Under the pieces are notes generated by a model. It was not told the DNA's origin. It saw only the letters and a program-made list of their open reading frames with translations, and made no database searches. DNA of 64,000 bases from JBEIFW01 sp046081125 (GTDB lineage: Bacteria > Actinomycetota > Acidimicrobiia > Acidimicrobiales > Ilumatobacteraceae), in assembly GCA_046081125.1 (NCBI GenBank), contig JBJTVH010000057.1:1-64000 (forward strand), given 5' to 3'. Made by a program: the position numbers and the translations under genes. Every line of letters starts with the position of its first letter. The stretch's first letter is position 1. Below, piece after piece: positions 42,888 to 51,390 of this stretch.

Positions 42888-44242
42888 CAGCGGTCCACCT
42901 CGCCGAGTACGGGGTCGACCGAGGAGATCACCGCAACGGCATCGGCGACGAGGCCGCCGCGCATCATGTGGGGGAGACACTGGATGTTCACGAAGCTTGG
43001 GGCCCTGATGTGGATCCGGTACGGATTCGCCGTGCCGTCGGAGACGATGTAGCAGCCGATCTCGCCACGCGGGCTCTCGATCCCCACGTAGACCTCGCCC
43101 TCGGGCACCTTGAAGCCCTCGGTGAAGATCTTGAAGTGGTGGATGAGGGCCTCCATCGACTCGTCGATGCGGGCCCGAGGCGGCGGCGTGACCTTCTTGT
43201 CCTGGATCCGGTAGTCACCGGTGGGCATGCGGTCGAGGATCTGACGCACGATGCGCATCGACTCCCGGATCTCGTTGAGCCGGATCGCGTAGCGGTCGAA
43301 CGCATCGCCGTAGGTGCCCACGATCACGTCGAACTCGACGTCGTCGTAGCGGAGATACGGCATCGAGCGCCGAAGGTCCCATGCCACACCGGTGGAGCGC
43401 AGGATCGGCCCGGTCGCACCGAGCGCCATCGCTTCGGTCGCCGTGATGACGCCGACATCCTGGAGCCGCTCGCGCCAGATGGGCTGCTCGGTCATGAGGA
43501 TGTCGTACTCCTCGAGCCGGGGAGGGATGACGTCGAGGAGCTCCAGGACGTCGTCGCGCCAGCCGGCCGGGAGATCTGCCGCAAGGCCGCCGGGCCGGAT
43601 GAAGTTGTGGTTCATCCGAAGGCCGGTCACCTTCTGGAAGAACCGCAGCACCTGCTCACGTTCCCGCCAGCCGTAAATCATCATCGACACCGCACCCATG
43701 TCCATGCCGTTGGTGGCCATGAACAGCAGGTGGCTCGACATCCGGTTGAGCTCCGACAGCAGCATGCGCATCCACACCGCTCGTTCGGGGATGTCGCCGT
43801 CGATACCGAGCAGCTTCTCCACTGCGAGGGAGAACACCAGCTCGTTGTTGAGCGGGCTCAGATAATCCATGCGGGTGACGTTCGTGCCGCCTTGGAGATA
43901 CGTCAGCGCCTCGCCGGTCTTCTCCATCCCGGTGTGCAGATAACCGATGATCGGCTTGCAGCGCAGCACCGTCTCGCCCTGGAGCTCGAGCATCAGCCGC
44001 AGTACCCCGTGGGTGCTCGGGTGCTGGGGCCCCATGTTGATGATCATCGTCTGGTCTTCGGACGGGTCGGCTGCGGCCTGCTCGTCGGCAAGCGTCGCCG
44101 CCTCCGCCTCGGACAGGCGCAGCACCGCCCCGACCTCGCGCAGCAGCTCCCGAGCAGTCTGTTCGTGACGGGGCTTGAGCTCCTGCGCTCCCTCGTCGGT
44201 GAGCCGGGTCGGCGGTCGTAGCGTCGAGGTCATCTGCCTCAC
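42887..44242 (-). CDS. nuoD: NADH-quinone oxidoreductase subunit D
   Basis: A 451-residue subunit at the quinone site. MGPQHPSTHGVLRLMLELQGE, IIGYLHTGMEK, RMDYLSPLNNEL and the closing SSVDPVLGEVDR are all canonical. About 60 charged N-terminal residues precede the core. It overlaps nuoC by ATGA. Confidence 0.93.
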   Translation of the reverse strand: MRQMTSTLRPPTRLTDEGAQELKPRHEQTARELLREVGAVLRLSEAEAATLADEQAAADPSEDQTMIINMGPQHPSTHGVLRLMLELQGETVLRCKPIIGYLHTGMEKTGEALTYLQGGTNVTRMDYLSPLNNELVFSLAVEKLLGIDGDIPERAVWMRMLLSELNRMSSHLLFMATNGMDMGAVSMMIYGWREREQVLRFFQKVTGLRMNHNFIRPGGLAADLPAGWRDDVLELLDVIPPRLEEYDILMTEQPIWRERLQDVGVITATEAMALGATGPILRSTGVAWDLRRSMPYLRYDDVEFDVIVGTYGDAFDRYAIRLNEIRESMRIVRQILDRMPTGDYRIQDKKVTPPPRARIDESMEALIHHFKIFTEGFKVPEGEVYVGIESPRGEIGCYIVSDGTANPYRIHIRAPSFVNIQCLPHMMRGGLVADAVAVISSVDPVLGEVDR

Positions 44243-44769
44243 CGTCCCTCGGGAGCGCCCTTGAATTGCACCGGGATGCGCCCGATGTCGTAATCCTTAC
44301 GGAGCGGGTGACCCACCCAGTCCTCGGGCATCAGGATCCGCGACGGATCCGGATGGTTCCGGAAGGTGATCCCGAACAGGTCGAAGACCTCCCGCTCCAT
44401 CGCCTCGGTCCCCGGCCAGAGATCGAACGCCGAGGGTAGGGAGGGGTCCGCGGCCGGAACCTGGACCCGGACCCGCAAGCGACGTGCGCCCAGCACGTCG
44501 AGCAGGTTGAGGACCACCTCGAACCGCTCCGCCACGACGCCGTCGGGTAGCGGCCGGGCTGCAAGTGCGGTGAGGTAGTCCGTCGCCGTGAGATCGGAGC
44601 AGAGGTGGTAACCGTCAGCGAGCAGCAGCTTCATGACGGCGAGGTAGCGATCACGCGGGATGTGAATGACCCGCTGACCTCTCGACGCGGTGACCGGGCA
44701 ACCATGCAGGACTTCGGGCTCGGGTGACTCCGCAGCGCCGTCGGCGGCTGCGGGGGTGTCGTCGGCCAT
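44239..44769 (-). CDS. nuoC: NADH-quinone oxidoreductase subunit C
   Basis: A 176-residue 30-kDa-type subunit. REVFDLFGITFRNHPDPSRILMPEDW and GHPLRKDYDIGR are the hallmark motifs. An N-terminal Ala/Pro-rich 20-residue stretch is disordered. It is 5 bp from nuoB. Confidence 0.92.
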   Translation of the reverse strand: MADDTPAAADGAAESPEPEVLHGCPVTASRGQRVIHIPRDRYLAVMKLLLADGYHLCSDLTATDYLTALAARPLPDGVVAERFEVVLNLLDVLGARRLRVRVQVPAADPSLPSAFDLWPGTEAMEREVFDLFGITFRNHPDPSRILMPEDWVGHPLRKDYDIGRIPVQFKGAPEGR

Positions 44770-44774
44770 CGCCT

Positions 44775-45359
44775 TCAGCGCCTAGCGGTCGCGAGGGTCA
44801 CCGGGCTGCCCGACGAGGGCTGCTCGGCGACATGGACATTGGCGCCAGCACCCGTCGCAGTGCGGCGGCGGAGGATCTCACCGGATTCGATCGTCCGGTG
44901 CAGGGTCGTGATCGCGTGGATGAGCGTCTCCGGGGTTGGGGGGCAACCGGGGGCGTACACATCGACCGGCACGATCTGGTCGACACCCTGGACGATGGCG
45001 TAGTTGTTGAACATCCCACCCGTGGAGGCACACACCCCCATCGAGATGACCCACTTGGGCTCCATCATCTGGTCGTAGACCTGCCGAAGGACCGGCGCCA
45101 TTTTCTGGCTGACCCGGCCGGCGACGATCATCACGTCCGCCTGGCGAGGCGAAGCCCGGAAGACCTCCATGCCGAACCGTGACAAGTCGTAGTGGGCGGC
45201 CCCGGTCGCCATCATCTCGATGGCGCAGCACGCAAGCCCGAACGATGCAGGCCAGGACGACCGCGCACGGGCCCAGTTCACCAGGTCTTCAATCCTGCCG
45301 GTGATGACGTTGTGCTCGAGTCCGCCGAGCCCCTCCGTGAGCACGTCCCTGAGGCCCAT
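44775..45359 (-). CDS. nuoB: NADH-quinone oxidoreductase subunit B
   Basis: A 194-residue subunit holding cluster N2. Ligands are the adjacent pair in GLACCAIEMM, the Cys in SMGVCASTGG and the Cys in APGCPPTPE. The start is ATG 45359 in an ATGA overlap with nuoA; the open frame upstream is out of register with nuoA and carries no homology. Confidence 0.93.
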   Translation of the reverse strand: MGLRDVLTEGLGGLEHNVITGRIEDLVNWARARSSWPASFGLACCAIEMMATGAAHYDLSRFGMEVFRASPRQADVMIVAGRVSQKMAPVLRQVYDQMMEPKWVISMGVCASTGGMFNNYAIVQGVDQIVPVDVYAPGCPPTPETLIHAITTLHRTIESGEILRRRTATGAGANVHVAEQPSSGSPVTLATARR

Positions 45360-45820
45360 CAGGCAGCAACCTCCTGCTCGGGCCGACCTTCGACCCCGAC
45401 CCGCCGGATGGTGGTCGTCGAGGTCCGGGCAGGCACGGCCGTTCCGAGGCGACGGGCCCGCTGAACCGGACCCCACTCGAGTGCACCACGAGCCACGACG
45501 TAGACGAACGCAGCGAAGAAGATCACCGAGAACACGACGAGTTCCCAGAAGGCGTAGGCGCCCAACTCGGAGCGGCTGACGGCATACGGGTAGAGGAAGA
45601 TGATCTCGATGTCGAACATGATGAACAACATCGCCACCAAGTAGAAGCTGACGGGGAACCTCTCGGGCGGCTCTTTGCTCGGGATGATCCCGCACTCGTA
45701 CGGAGCCACCTTCGCCGCCGTCGGACGCCTCGGGTTGAGCAGGCTCGAGGCCACGAAAGAAATCGCGGCGAACAGCGCCGCCAGGATCAGGAGGGCGACG
45801 ATCGGGAGGTACTGGCCCAC
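45359..45820 (-). CDS. nuoA: NADH-quinone oxidoreductase subunit A
   Basis: A 153-residue, three-helix subunit. PYECGIIPS and FIMFDIEIIFLYPYAV are typical. A 35-residue polar tail follows helix 3. It is the first nuo gene, only 10 bp after the membrane protein that ends the quinol-cytochrome c reductase cluster, with no promoter-like gap. Confidence 0.92.
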   Translation of the reverse strand: MGQYLPIVALLILAALFAAISFVASSLLNPRRPTAAKVAPYECGIIPSKEPPERFPVSFYLVAMLFIMFDIEIIFLYPYAVSRSELGAYAFWELVVFSVIFFAAFVYVVARGALEWGPVQRARRLGTAVPARTSTTTIRRVGVEGRPEQEVAA

Positions 45821-45830
45821 CGGGGACGCC

Positions 45831-46628
45831 TCAGACCTTCGCGACGGCGAGACCGGCCGATCGGTTCGCAGCGACCAACCGGTCTCGGCGATGCAACATG
45901 ACGCAGGTTGCTCCGAAGACCAGGCCGGAGAAGATCGTGATCAACGCCGCCGGGACACGCTCGTTTCCGAGGTCGCGGATCATCAAGACGAAGCGCGGCG
46001 GCTGAGTCGAGTCGGCCACCGGGCGAGGGGGCGCCTTGCCCGGCTCGGTCGCCTGCTTGAGCAACGGCTGGACCTGCACGAGCGAGTACCGAGGCTCACG
46101 CTTGAACGCCAAGAAATCGAGTTCCTCACGCCCGAAGGGCATCGGCCACCGCTTGCCGCCCGTCTCGAACACAGCGACCGGTTCGTAATCTCCCGCCTTG
46201 TAGTACTTCGCCTTGTTGATGAGGATCTCATCGGCGGACGACACGGCCTGGCCCCGTCGGGGATCGTCCTCGGCCAACCTGCGCCAGCCCGGTGCGTCGA
46301 CGGTCGTCCCCGAGACGGCGATCCCGCCGACGACGTCGGCGAAGCGTGCCTGGTCGAACTCGACGATGATCTCCTCGGGCTTCCACGACGCGTCGGCGCC
46401 CTTGAGGCCGATGCCGTACGCCCACCAGATGATCCCCATCAGGAACATCCAGCCGAAGAGTCCGGCGAGCGACACCAGGAAGCCGAGTCGGGCGCCCATG
46501 TTCGTGCCGAGCAGCAGGTACACGCTCCCCATCAGCACCACGATGCCGATGACAACGGTGCTAATCCCTCGGATCTCGGGTTGCCAGCTGAAGGCGAGCA
46601 GGCTCGCAAGGGTGTTCATTGCGGTCAC
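45831..46628 (-). CDS. Membrane protein between qcr and nuo genes
   Basis: A 265-residue protein starting at GTG 46628 inside the cytochrome c stop (GTGA). Two N-terminal helices (GISTVVIGIVVLMGSVYLLLG, GFLVSLAGLFGWMFLMGIIWWAYGIG), a soluble middle of about 140 residues and a C-terminal helix (ALITIFSGLVFGATCVML). No cofactor motif is seen and I recognise no named family. Overlap with both reductase and nuo genes suggests a structural or linking role in the respiratory assembly (inference). Confidence 0.75.
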   Translation of the reverse strand: MTAMNTLASLLAFSWQPEIRGISTVVIGIVVLMGSVYLLLGTNMGARLGFLVSLAGLFGWMFLMGIIWWAYGIGLKGADASWKPEEIIVEFDQARFADVVGGIAVSGTTVDAPGWRRLAEDDPRRGQAVSSADEILINKAKYYKAGDYEPVAVFETGGKRWPMPFGREELDFLAFKREPRYSLVQVQPLLKQATEPGKAPPRPVADSTQPPRFVLMIRDLGNERVPAALITIFSGLVFGATCVMLHRRDRLVAANRSAGLAVAKV

Positions 46629-47695
46629 AGGCTCCGGATGTACTTCACGACTTCACTGATCTGCGCATCGGTATAGATGCCGCAGAACCCTGGCATCTTC
46701 CCGGAGCCCTGGCCCTGTTGGCCGTACTTCTTGCCGTACTCCGAGCCACGGCAGATGAAGTCCTCGTTGTCCTTCACCGCGGGGAACTGGCGCACTTCCG
46801 ACCCGCCCGTGAGATTCGGGCCGATCGCTCCGCCGCCGGCGGTGATACCGGGTGTTCCGTACGACCACCCGCCGGTGTGGCACCGAGCGCAGCTGTACGC
46901 ACCCGACCCGGCGGCCAGGTTGAACAGCAGCTCGCCATCCGACTTTCCTGGATTCGCCGCACGGGCCTCATCGAGTGCCTTTCCGACGAGCTCCTGCTGG
47001 TCCTTTGCGTTGAGCTTTCCGTCGGAACCGTTGCAGAGGGGCTTGTCCTTGGTGCACCCCTCTTGCGGGAGCTGGATCGACTCGAGATACGCGATCAGGG
47101 TGTCGATCTGCTGGTCGTTCATCGGACCGCCGCCGGCGAGACCCCACGGCGACATCGGCGAGAACGGCCGGCCGTAGACGAGGATGAACCGCACCTCGTC
47201 CTTGGAGAACTTGTACAGGACGGTGTTGACAGCCGGTGCGTTCCAGTTGACGGATTTCAGTTCGCCCGTGTTCGGGTCGGTGACGCTCGCAGGCGCCTGC
47301 CCGCCGATCCCCTTCATGCCGCCGTGGCAGCCGGCGCAGTTGAAACCACCGTCGGCCGTGGAGGCGAACAACTTGCTGCCCCACGTCGCATATTGCGTTT
47401 CCCACTTCGTGCTCGCACCGCTCTGGCGACCCGGCTCGAAGATCCAGTAGGCCGGCAGCCCGATCGCCACGATGGCGAGGAGAAGCACACCCAGCAGCTG
47501 CAACCGCTCGACCCGGAACCCTTCGAGTTTCTCGTCGTCGTAGAAGGGCTTTCGGTTCGCTGCGAGCTCGACTTCCGAACCCAGTTCGGGCCGGGACTCG
47601 CGGTTGTTGACGAACAGGTACCAGCCCCAGCCCAGGACGAGCAGGACGCCGATCGCCCCGGCGATCGCTGCGTTGGTCGTGCCGACGGCGAGCAT
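46625..47695 (-). CDS. Dihaem cytochrome c of quinol:cytochrome c reductase
   Basis: A 356-residue membrane-anchored cytochrome. Two helices (residues 8-29 and 64-84) precede two haem c sites, CAGCH (120-124) and CARCH (269-273), with axial Met candidates in SPMSPWG and GKMPGF. This dihaem form replaces cytochrome c1, as in actinobacterial QcrC, though the helix placement at the N-terminus differs. It overlaps the Rieske gene by one base. Confidence 0.85.
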   Translation of the reverse strand: MLAVGTTNAAIAGAIGVLLVLGWGWYLFVNNRESRPELGSEVELAANRKPFYDDEKLEGFRVERLQLLGVLLLAIVAIGLPAYWIFEPGRQSGASTKWETQYATWGSKLFASTADGGFNCAGCHGGMKGIGGQAPASVTDPNTGELKSVNWNAPAVNTVLYKFSKDEVRFILVYGRPFSPMSPWGLAGGGPMNDQQIDTLIAYLESIQLPQEGCTKDKPLCNGSDGKLNAKDQQELVGKALDEARAANPGKSDGELLFNLAAGSGAYSCARCHTGGWSYGTPGITAGGGAIGPNLTGGSEVRQFPAVKDNEDFICRGSEYGKKYGQQGQGSGKMPGFCGIYTDAQISEVVKYIRSL

Positions 47696-48555
47696 CAGTG
47701 GCCACCTCCGCCCGCACCGATGCAGTGGGGGCCTTCCGCTTCCTGACCGGTCGTGTTCGCCCCGATCGGCGGCCCGGCAACGACGACACCGGTGTCGACG
47801 ACGACCGTGCCGCCTTGCACGGTGACGCCGAAGCGATCCATGCCGCGCGGCGCCGGTCCGCCCTTCTTCTCCCCGACCCGGTTGTACTGCGAGCCATGGC
47901 AGGGGCACTCGAACCACTGCGACGAGGAGCACTCAGGAACGCGGCAGCCGAGGTGCGGACACTTCTGGTAGAGGGCGACGAAACCCTCCTTCATGCCGGA
48001 CAGGACCGGTCCCGAGTACACCTTCTCCGCCTTGGTGATTCCTTCCTTCGGGAAGGCGGTCACCCACGAACGCGCTTCGGGGAGATAGAAAAAGTTCTTG
48101 TTGGCCGCGATCGCCGCCTTCAGGTCTTCGACCTTGCCAGCGGTCACCTTGCCGCCGAATCCGCCCGAGACCTTCGGCCAGAGAAACGCCACGACGGCGA
48201 GGCCGAACCCGCCGAGACCGACGCTCATCAACGTCGTCATGGTGCGGTTGAAGAACTGCCGACGGCTTACGCCGACCACCTCCGGGTCCGGAGGCACGTA
48301 GACGGCGGTGGCCGTCGACGTGCGAACCAGGTCGGTCGAGGAGGTGGCGGGCACCGGTGCCGTGGCCGCCGTCTCGTAAGCCCGCCCGGAGAGCGGGCCG
48401 TCGTCACCTCGTGACGAGTCCTTGCGGACGGTCTCTCGCGACAGCGCGCCGGCACCGCGGCGGGCGTCACTGCGCCGCCTGCTGGTGACGAACCCCAGCA
48501 GGCCGAGTACCACGACCACCGCAATGGCGATGGCGAGCACGGCGGAAGCGTTCAC
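47695..48555 (-). CDS. qcrA: Rieske iron-sulfur protein
   Basis: A 286-residue Rieske subunit. An extra N-terminal helix (VLAIAIAVVVVLGLLGF) comes first. A second anchor follows, preceded by the twin-arginine signal SRRQFFNR. The cluster boxes are CPHLGC and CPCHGS. The two-helix build resembles actinobacterial QcrA more than the single-helix mitochondrial form. It takes electrons from quinol at the Qo site and passes them to the dihaem cytochrome. Confidence 0.88.
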   Translation of the reverse strand: MNASAVLAIAIAVVVVLGLLGFVTSRRRSDARRGAGALSRETVRKDSSRGDDGPLSGRAYETAATAPVPATSSTDLVRTSTATAVYVPPDPEVVGVSRRQFFNRTMTTLMSVGLGGFGLAVVAFLWPKVSGGFGGKVTAGKVEDLKAAIAANKNFFYLPEARSWVTAFPKEGITKAEKVYSGPVLSGMKEGFVALYQKCPHLGCRVPECSSSQWFECPCHGSQYNRVGEKKGGPAPRGMDRFGVTVQGGTVVVDTGVVVAGPPIGANTTGQEAEGPHCIGAGGGGH

Positions 48556-48567
48556 TGCAGCATCACC

Positions 48568-49332
48568 TCACAACTCGAAGAACAGGCCGTCGGACCAGGG
48601 AAACACGAAGTTGAAGCCCGGGCCTCGGAAGAACGACCCGATCATCACCAGCACCGCCCAGAACATCATGTGGATCGTCATCAGCGAGATGGCGAACTTG
48701 CGGTCCTCAGGCTTGTTCGAGGGGTTCCGGTCCATGTACGGGGCGAGGATCAGGATGAACAACCCCATGCCGGGGATGGTCACGCCCGCCACCATGGGGT
48801 GGAACATCGTGAGCAGTTCCTGGAGCCCGAGGAAGTACCAGGGCGCCTTGGACGGGTTCGGCGTCTCGTTCACGTTCGCCAGGCGCAACAGCGGTGCGTT
48901 CACGAAGATCGAAAACACGAACGTGAACGCCGTGCAAAGAAGCGCGGCGACGAATTCCGGCAGGAGCAAATGCGGCCAGGTGTGCACCTTGTCGACCGGG
49001 GTGGCCTTGACGTCCTGGATCGATCCGGACTTGACCACGGTAAGCAGACGGTGGGTGTGGCCGTCAGGACCGGCTCCGATCGGGACACCGGCCGCCGGTG
49101 CGGCGGTCGCCAGCGCTCCAGGCCGCTCCGCCACGGCGACGGCGCCGGCAGCGGTGCTGGAGGCCCCCTCCGCACGCGCCTTTGCCGACTTCGAGCGCTC
49201 GAGCAGATGCGCGGGAATGCGGGGATCGCTCGCCTCTGCGGCCGCCGGTGCCGCATCGGTGGCCTTGGACTCCTCGGCCTTCTGACGGGCCGCTTCCGCC
49301 CGCTTGCGTAGGTGTTCGGGAATCTCGGTCAT
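48568..49332 (-). CDS. Cytochrome b C-terminal subunit (subunit IV type)
   Basis: A 254-residue protein with three membrane helices matching the C-terminal part of cytochrome b. The Qo motif reads APWYFLGLQELL where most complexes have PEWY or PDWY, so the acidic residue is Pro here. The first 110 residues are a polar extension holding two copies of an IPxHLxxR motif (IPEHLRKRAEAA and IPAHLLERSKSA), the first also found in the nearby cytochrome c. The function of the extension is unknown. Confidence 0.85.
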   Translation of the reverse strand: MTEIPEHLRKRAEAARQKAEESKATDAAPAAAEASDPRIPAHLLERSKSAKARAEGASSTAAGAVAVAERPGALATAAPAAGVPIGAGPDGHTHRLLTVVKSGSIQDVKATPVDKVHTWPHLLLPEFVAALLCTAFTFVFSIFVNAPLLRLANVNETPNPSKAPWYFLGLQELLTMFHPMVAGVTIPGMGLFILILAPYMDRNPSNKPEDRKFAISLMTIHMMFWAVLVMIGSFFRGPGFNFVFPWSDGLFFEL

Positions 49333-49360
49333 GGCTCCTGGTCTCCCTTCGCTGTCTCGC

Positions 49361-50146
49361 TCACAGTGGCCCGGAGATGCCGCCGTCCTTGCGCACCCGC
49401 CAGAAGTGGATCGCCATGAAGATGACGATCACGAACGGGAGCATCAGGACGTGGAGGACGTACCACCGCAACAAGGTTTCGGCGCCGATTTCCTTCCCTC
49501 CGAGGAGGACGAAGCGCACTTGATCGCCGAACACCGGGGTGTAGCCCATCATGTTCGTGCCCACGGCGACCGCCCACAGGGCCAGCTGGTCCCACGGCAG
49601 GAGGTAGCCGGTGAACGACAGCAGCAGCGTGAGCGTAAGGAGGATGACGCCGATCACCCAGTTGAACTCACGAGGCGGCTTGTAGGCCCCGTGGTAGAAG
49701 ACGCGTGCCATGTGGAGGAACACCGAGAGCACCATGAGGTGGGCCGCCCAGCGGTGCATGTTCCGGACCAGGAGGCCGAACGTGACCGAGGTCTCCAAGG
49801 ACTGGATGTCCGCCCAGGCCTGCGTCGCTGTCGGTCGGTAGAAGAACATGAGGAAGATCCCCGTCACCGTCAGCAGGATGAAGAGGAAGAACGACAGCCC
49901 GCCGAGGCACAGCGTGTAGCTCACCTTGACGGCATGTCGCTTCACCTTCACCGGATGGAGGTGGTAGAGGACCGAGTTCATGATCACGTAGGACCGGTTC
50001 CGCGGACTGTCGGAGTAGCCCTTCCGGAAGATCGAGCCGGGCCGGAAGATGGAACTCCAGGCTTGGGAGCCCTGGACCGTCTCGGTCAGTTTGGTCACCC
50101 GCTCCTTGGCCGTGAGGCGGGGCTTTTCGTCGATGGTCTTTGCCAT
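49361..50146 (-). CDS. Cytochrome b N-terminal subunit (b6 type)
   Basis: A 261-residue, four-helix cytochrome b. Haem ligands are His131/His145 (x13 spacing) and His232/His247 (x14 spacing, the b6f and Bacillus QcrB pattern). Cys80 in TLCLGGL aligns with the Cys that covalently binds the extra haem ci in those enzymes. TGYLLPWDQLALWAV is the family helix. Together with subunit IV it forms the split b-type core that oxidises menaquinol. Confidence 0.88.
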   Translation of the reverse strand: MAKTIDEKPRLTAKERVTKLTETVQGSQAWSSIFRPGSIFRKGYSDSPRNRSYVIMNSVLYHLHPVKVKRHAVKVSYTLCLGGLSFFLFILLTVTGIFLMFFYRPTATQAWADIQSLETSVTFGLLVRNMHRWAAHLMVLSVFLHMARVFYHGAYKPPREFNWVIGVILLTLTLLLSFTGYLLPWDQLALWAVAVGTNMMGYTPVFGDQVRFVLLGGKEIGAETLLRWYVLHVLMLPFVIVIFMAIHFWRVRKDGGISGPL

Positions 50147-50168
50147 GGTGCGCTCGCGTCTCCTGGTC

Positions 50169-50582
50169 CTAGAACCGCATGCCGTAGGCGTAGCCGTGGT
50201 TGTTGGTCCGCATGTGGCTGTCGCCGCCGGCGGCCGGGGTGCCGGCCTTGCCGAGGATGATGACGCCGGTCGGGCAGCGGTCCACGCACAGGGCGCATCG
50301 CGTGCACACGTCGTCGTCGATGAGGAAGATCACATGGTCGCTGGGGTCACGCCCGGGAAGCTCGGTGTTGACGCTCTCGGAGATCGCCGAGGGCGTGACC
50401 ATGTGGATGCACTTCCACGGGCAGATGTCCACGCAGCCCTCGCACATGATGCACTCGGACTGGTCGATGTGGATGAACTGCTTGGGCTTTACGGCCTTCG
50501 CCAGATAGTCGGCGTCGACCTCGACCAGTTGGTACTGGTCGGACCACTCCGGCATGGGGGGATTGGCGTCGGTCTTTGCCAT
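50169..50582 (-). CDS. 2x[4Fe-4S] ferredoxin-type protein
   Basis: A 137-residue protein with two cluster motifs, CIMCEGCVDICP and CTRCALCVDRCP, separated by an unusually long 30-residue insert. It lies directly before the cytochrome b gene (22 bp) and 3 bp after a small membrane protein, so it is likely a subunit or electron partner of the quinol reductase. Canonical bc1 complexes have no such subunit. Confidence 0.85.
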   Translation of the reverse strand: MAKTDANPPMPEWSDQYQLVEVDADYLAKAVKPKQFIHIDQSECIMCEGCVDICPWKCIHMVTPSAISESVNTELPGRDPSDHVIFLIDDDVCTRCALCVDRCPTGVIILGKAGTPAAGGDSHMRTNNHGYAYGMRF

Positions 50583-50585
50583 GGT

Positions 50586-51062
50586 TCAGCCCTTCCGCAC
50601 CAGCGGACGGCCGTAGGTGGACGTGACGACCTCGGTGGAGGGCTTCGCCTTCCCGCGCTTCTGCCACCACGCCCACATCCAGATCTGGAGGCCGAGGAAG
50701 ATCACGTGGATGACCACCGCAATCACGTCCCGAACTTCCTGGTAGGAGATCGTGAAGGGGAACTTCCCGCCGAAGGCCTGCGGTTTGAGGATGTCCCACG
50801 GGCCGAACAACACGGCGTCCTTACGCCAGCGCAGATTGTTGTCGGCATGGTTGAGCCACTGGTGGGGCACCACGCCGTAGGCCATGAAGAACACCATGAA
50901 GATGTACGCCGCGGCGAACATCGCCTCACCCCACGACAGGGGCTTGCCCGGCGGACGCCGCTTGGCGATCGGCACGATCGCCAAGGTGAGCACCACGGTC
51001 ACGATGATCGAGAAGATGAGCTCGGTGTTGAGCGGCACCTTCAGCAGGTCGAGCGGAGACAT
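50586..51062 (-). CDS. Small membrane protein heading respiratory operon
   Basis: About 158 residues from ATG 51062, with three helices (LIFSIIVTVVLTLAIVPIA, AMFAAAYIFMVFFMAYGVV, VIAVVIHVIFLGLQIWMWAWW). No cofactor motif is evident; a few His/Trp residues near helix ends could be ligands. I recognise no named family. It is the first gene of the minus-strand respiratory run. Upstream ATG codons (51161, 51146) are possible but add polar sequence without features. Confidence 0.7.
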   Translation of the reverse strand: MSPLDLLKVPLNTELIFSIIVTVVLTLAIVPIAKRRPPGKPLSWGEAMFAAAYIFMVFFMAYGVVPHQWLNHADNNLRWRKDAVLFGPWDILKPQAFGGKFPFTISYQEVRDVIAVVIHVIFLGLQIWMWAWWQKRGKAKPSTEVVTSTYGRPLVRKG

Positions 51063-51390
51063 CTCGCCTGGTCCACCTTCCTCGTGAAACTGCTCACGAT
51101 TGTAGTCGTGAGGCCCGTCGGCCGGGCGAGTCCGTGTGCTCCACATGGCGTCGTGGGTCACGAAGGGCTCGACCGGGCCGTCGGAGGGTTTAGCACCCGG
51201 ACCATCGGCACTCCGAACGGCCCAGCTCAGACCGTTGTGGGATCGTCGTGACGAGGGTCACCGGAGCGGAGTGCCCCGAGCGCAGCGATCACGGGGGATT
51301 CACCCGCGCCGGCGGGCGCCCTCTAAGGTTCTCGCCGACCCCTGGTCGAGAGCCGGCGTGCTGCCGGAGCGCCGAGGCGAAAGGACGTAC
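51063..51390. promoter_or_regulatory. Divergent intergenic region, respiratory genes
   Basis: A 328-bp gap between the respiratory operon (leftward) and a cytochrome c gene (rightward). It must hold promoters for both. On the plus strand TAAGGT near 51325 could be a -10 with a leader of about 60 nt, and GAAAGGA precedes GTG 51391. I cannot point to a convincing minus-strand promoter. No small gene or tRNA is seen. Confidence 0.45.
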
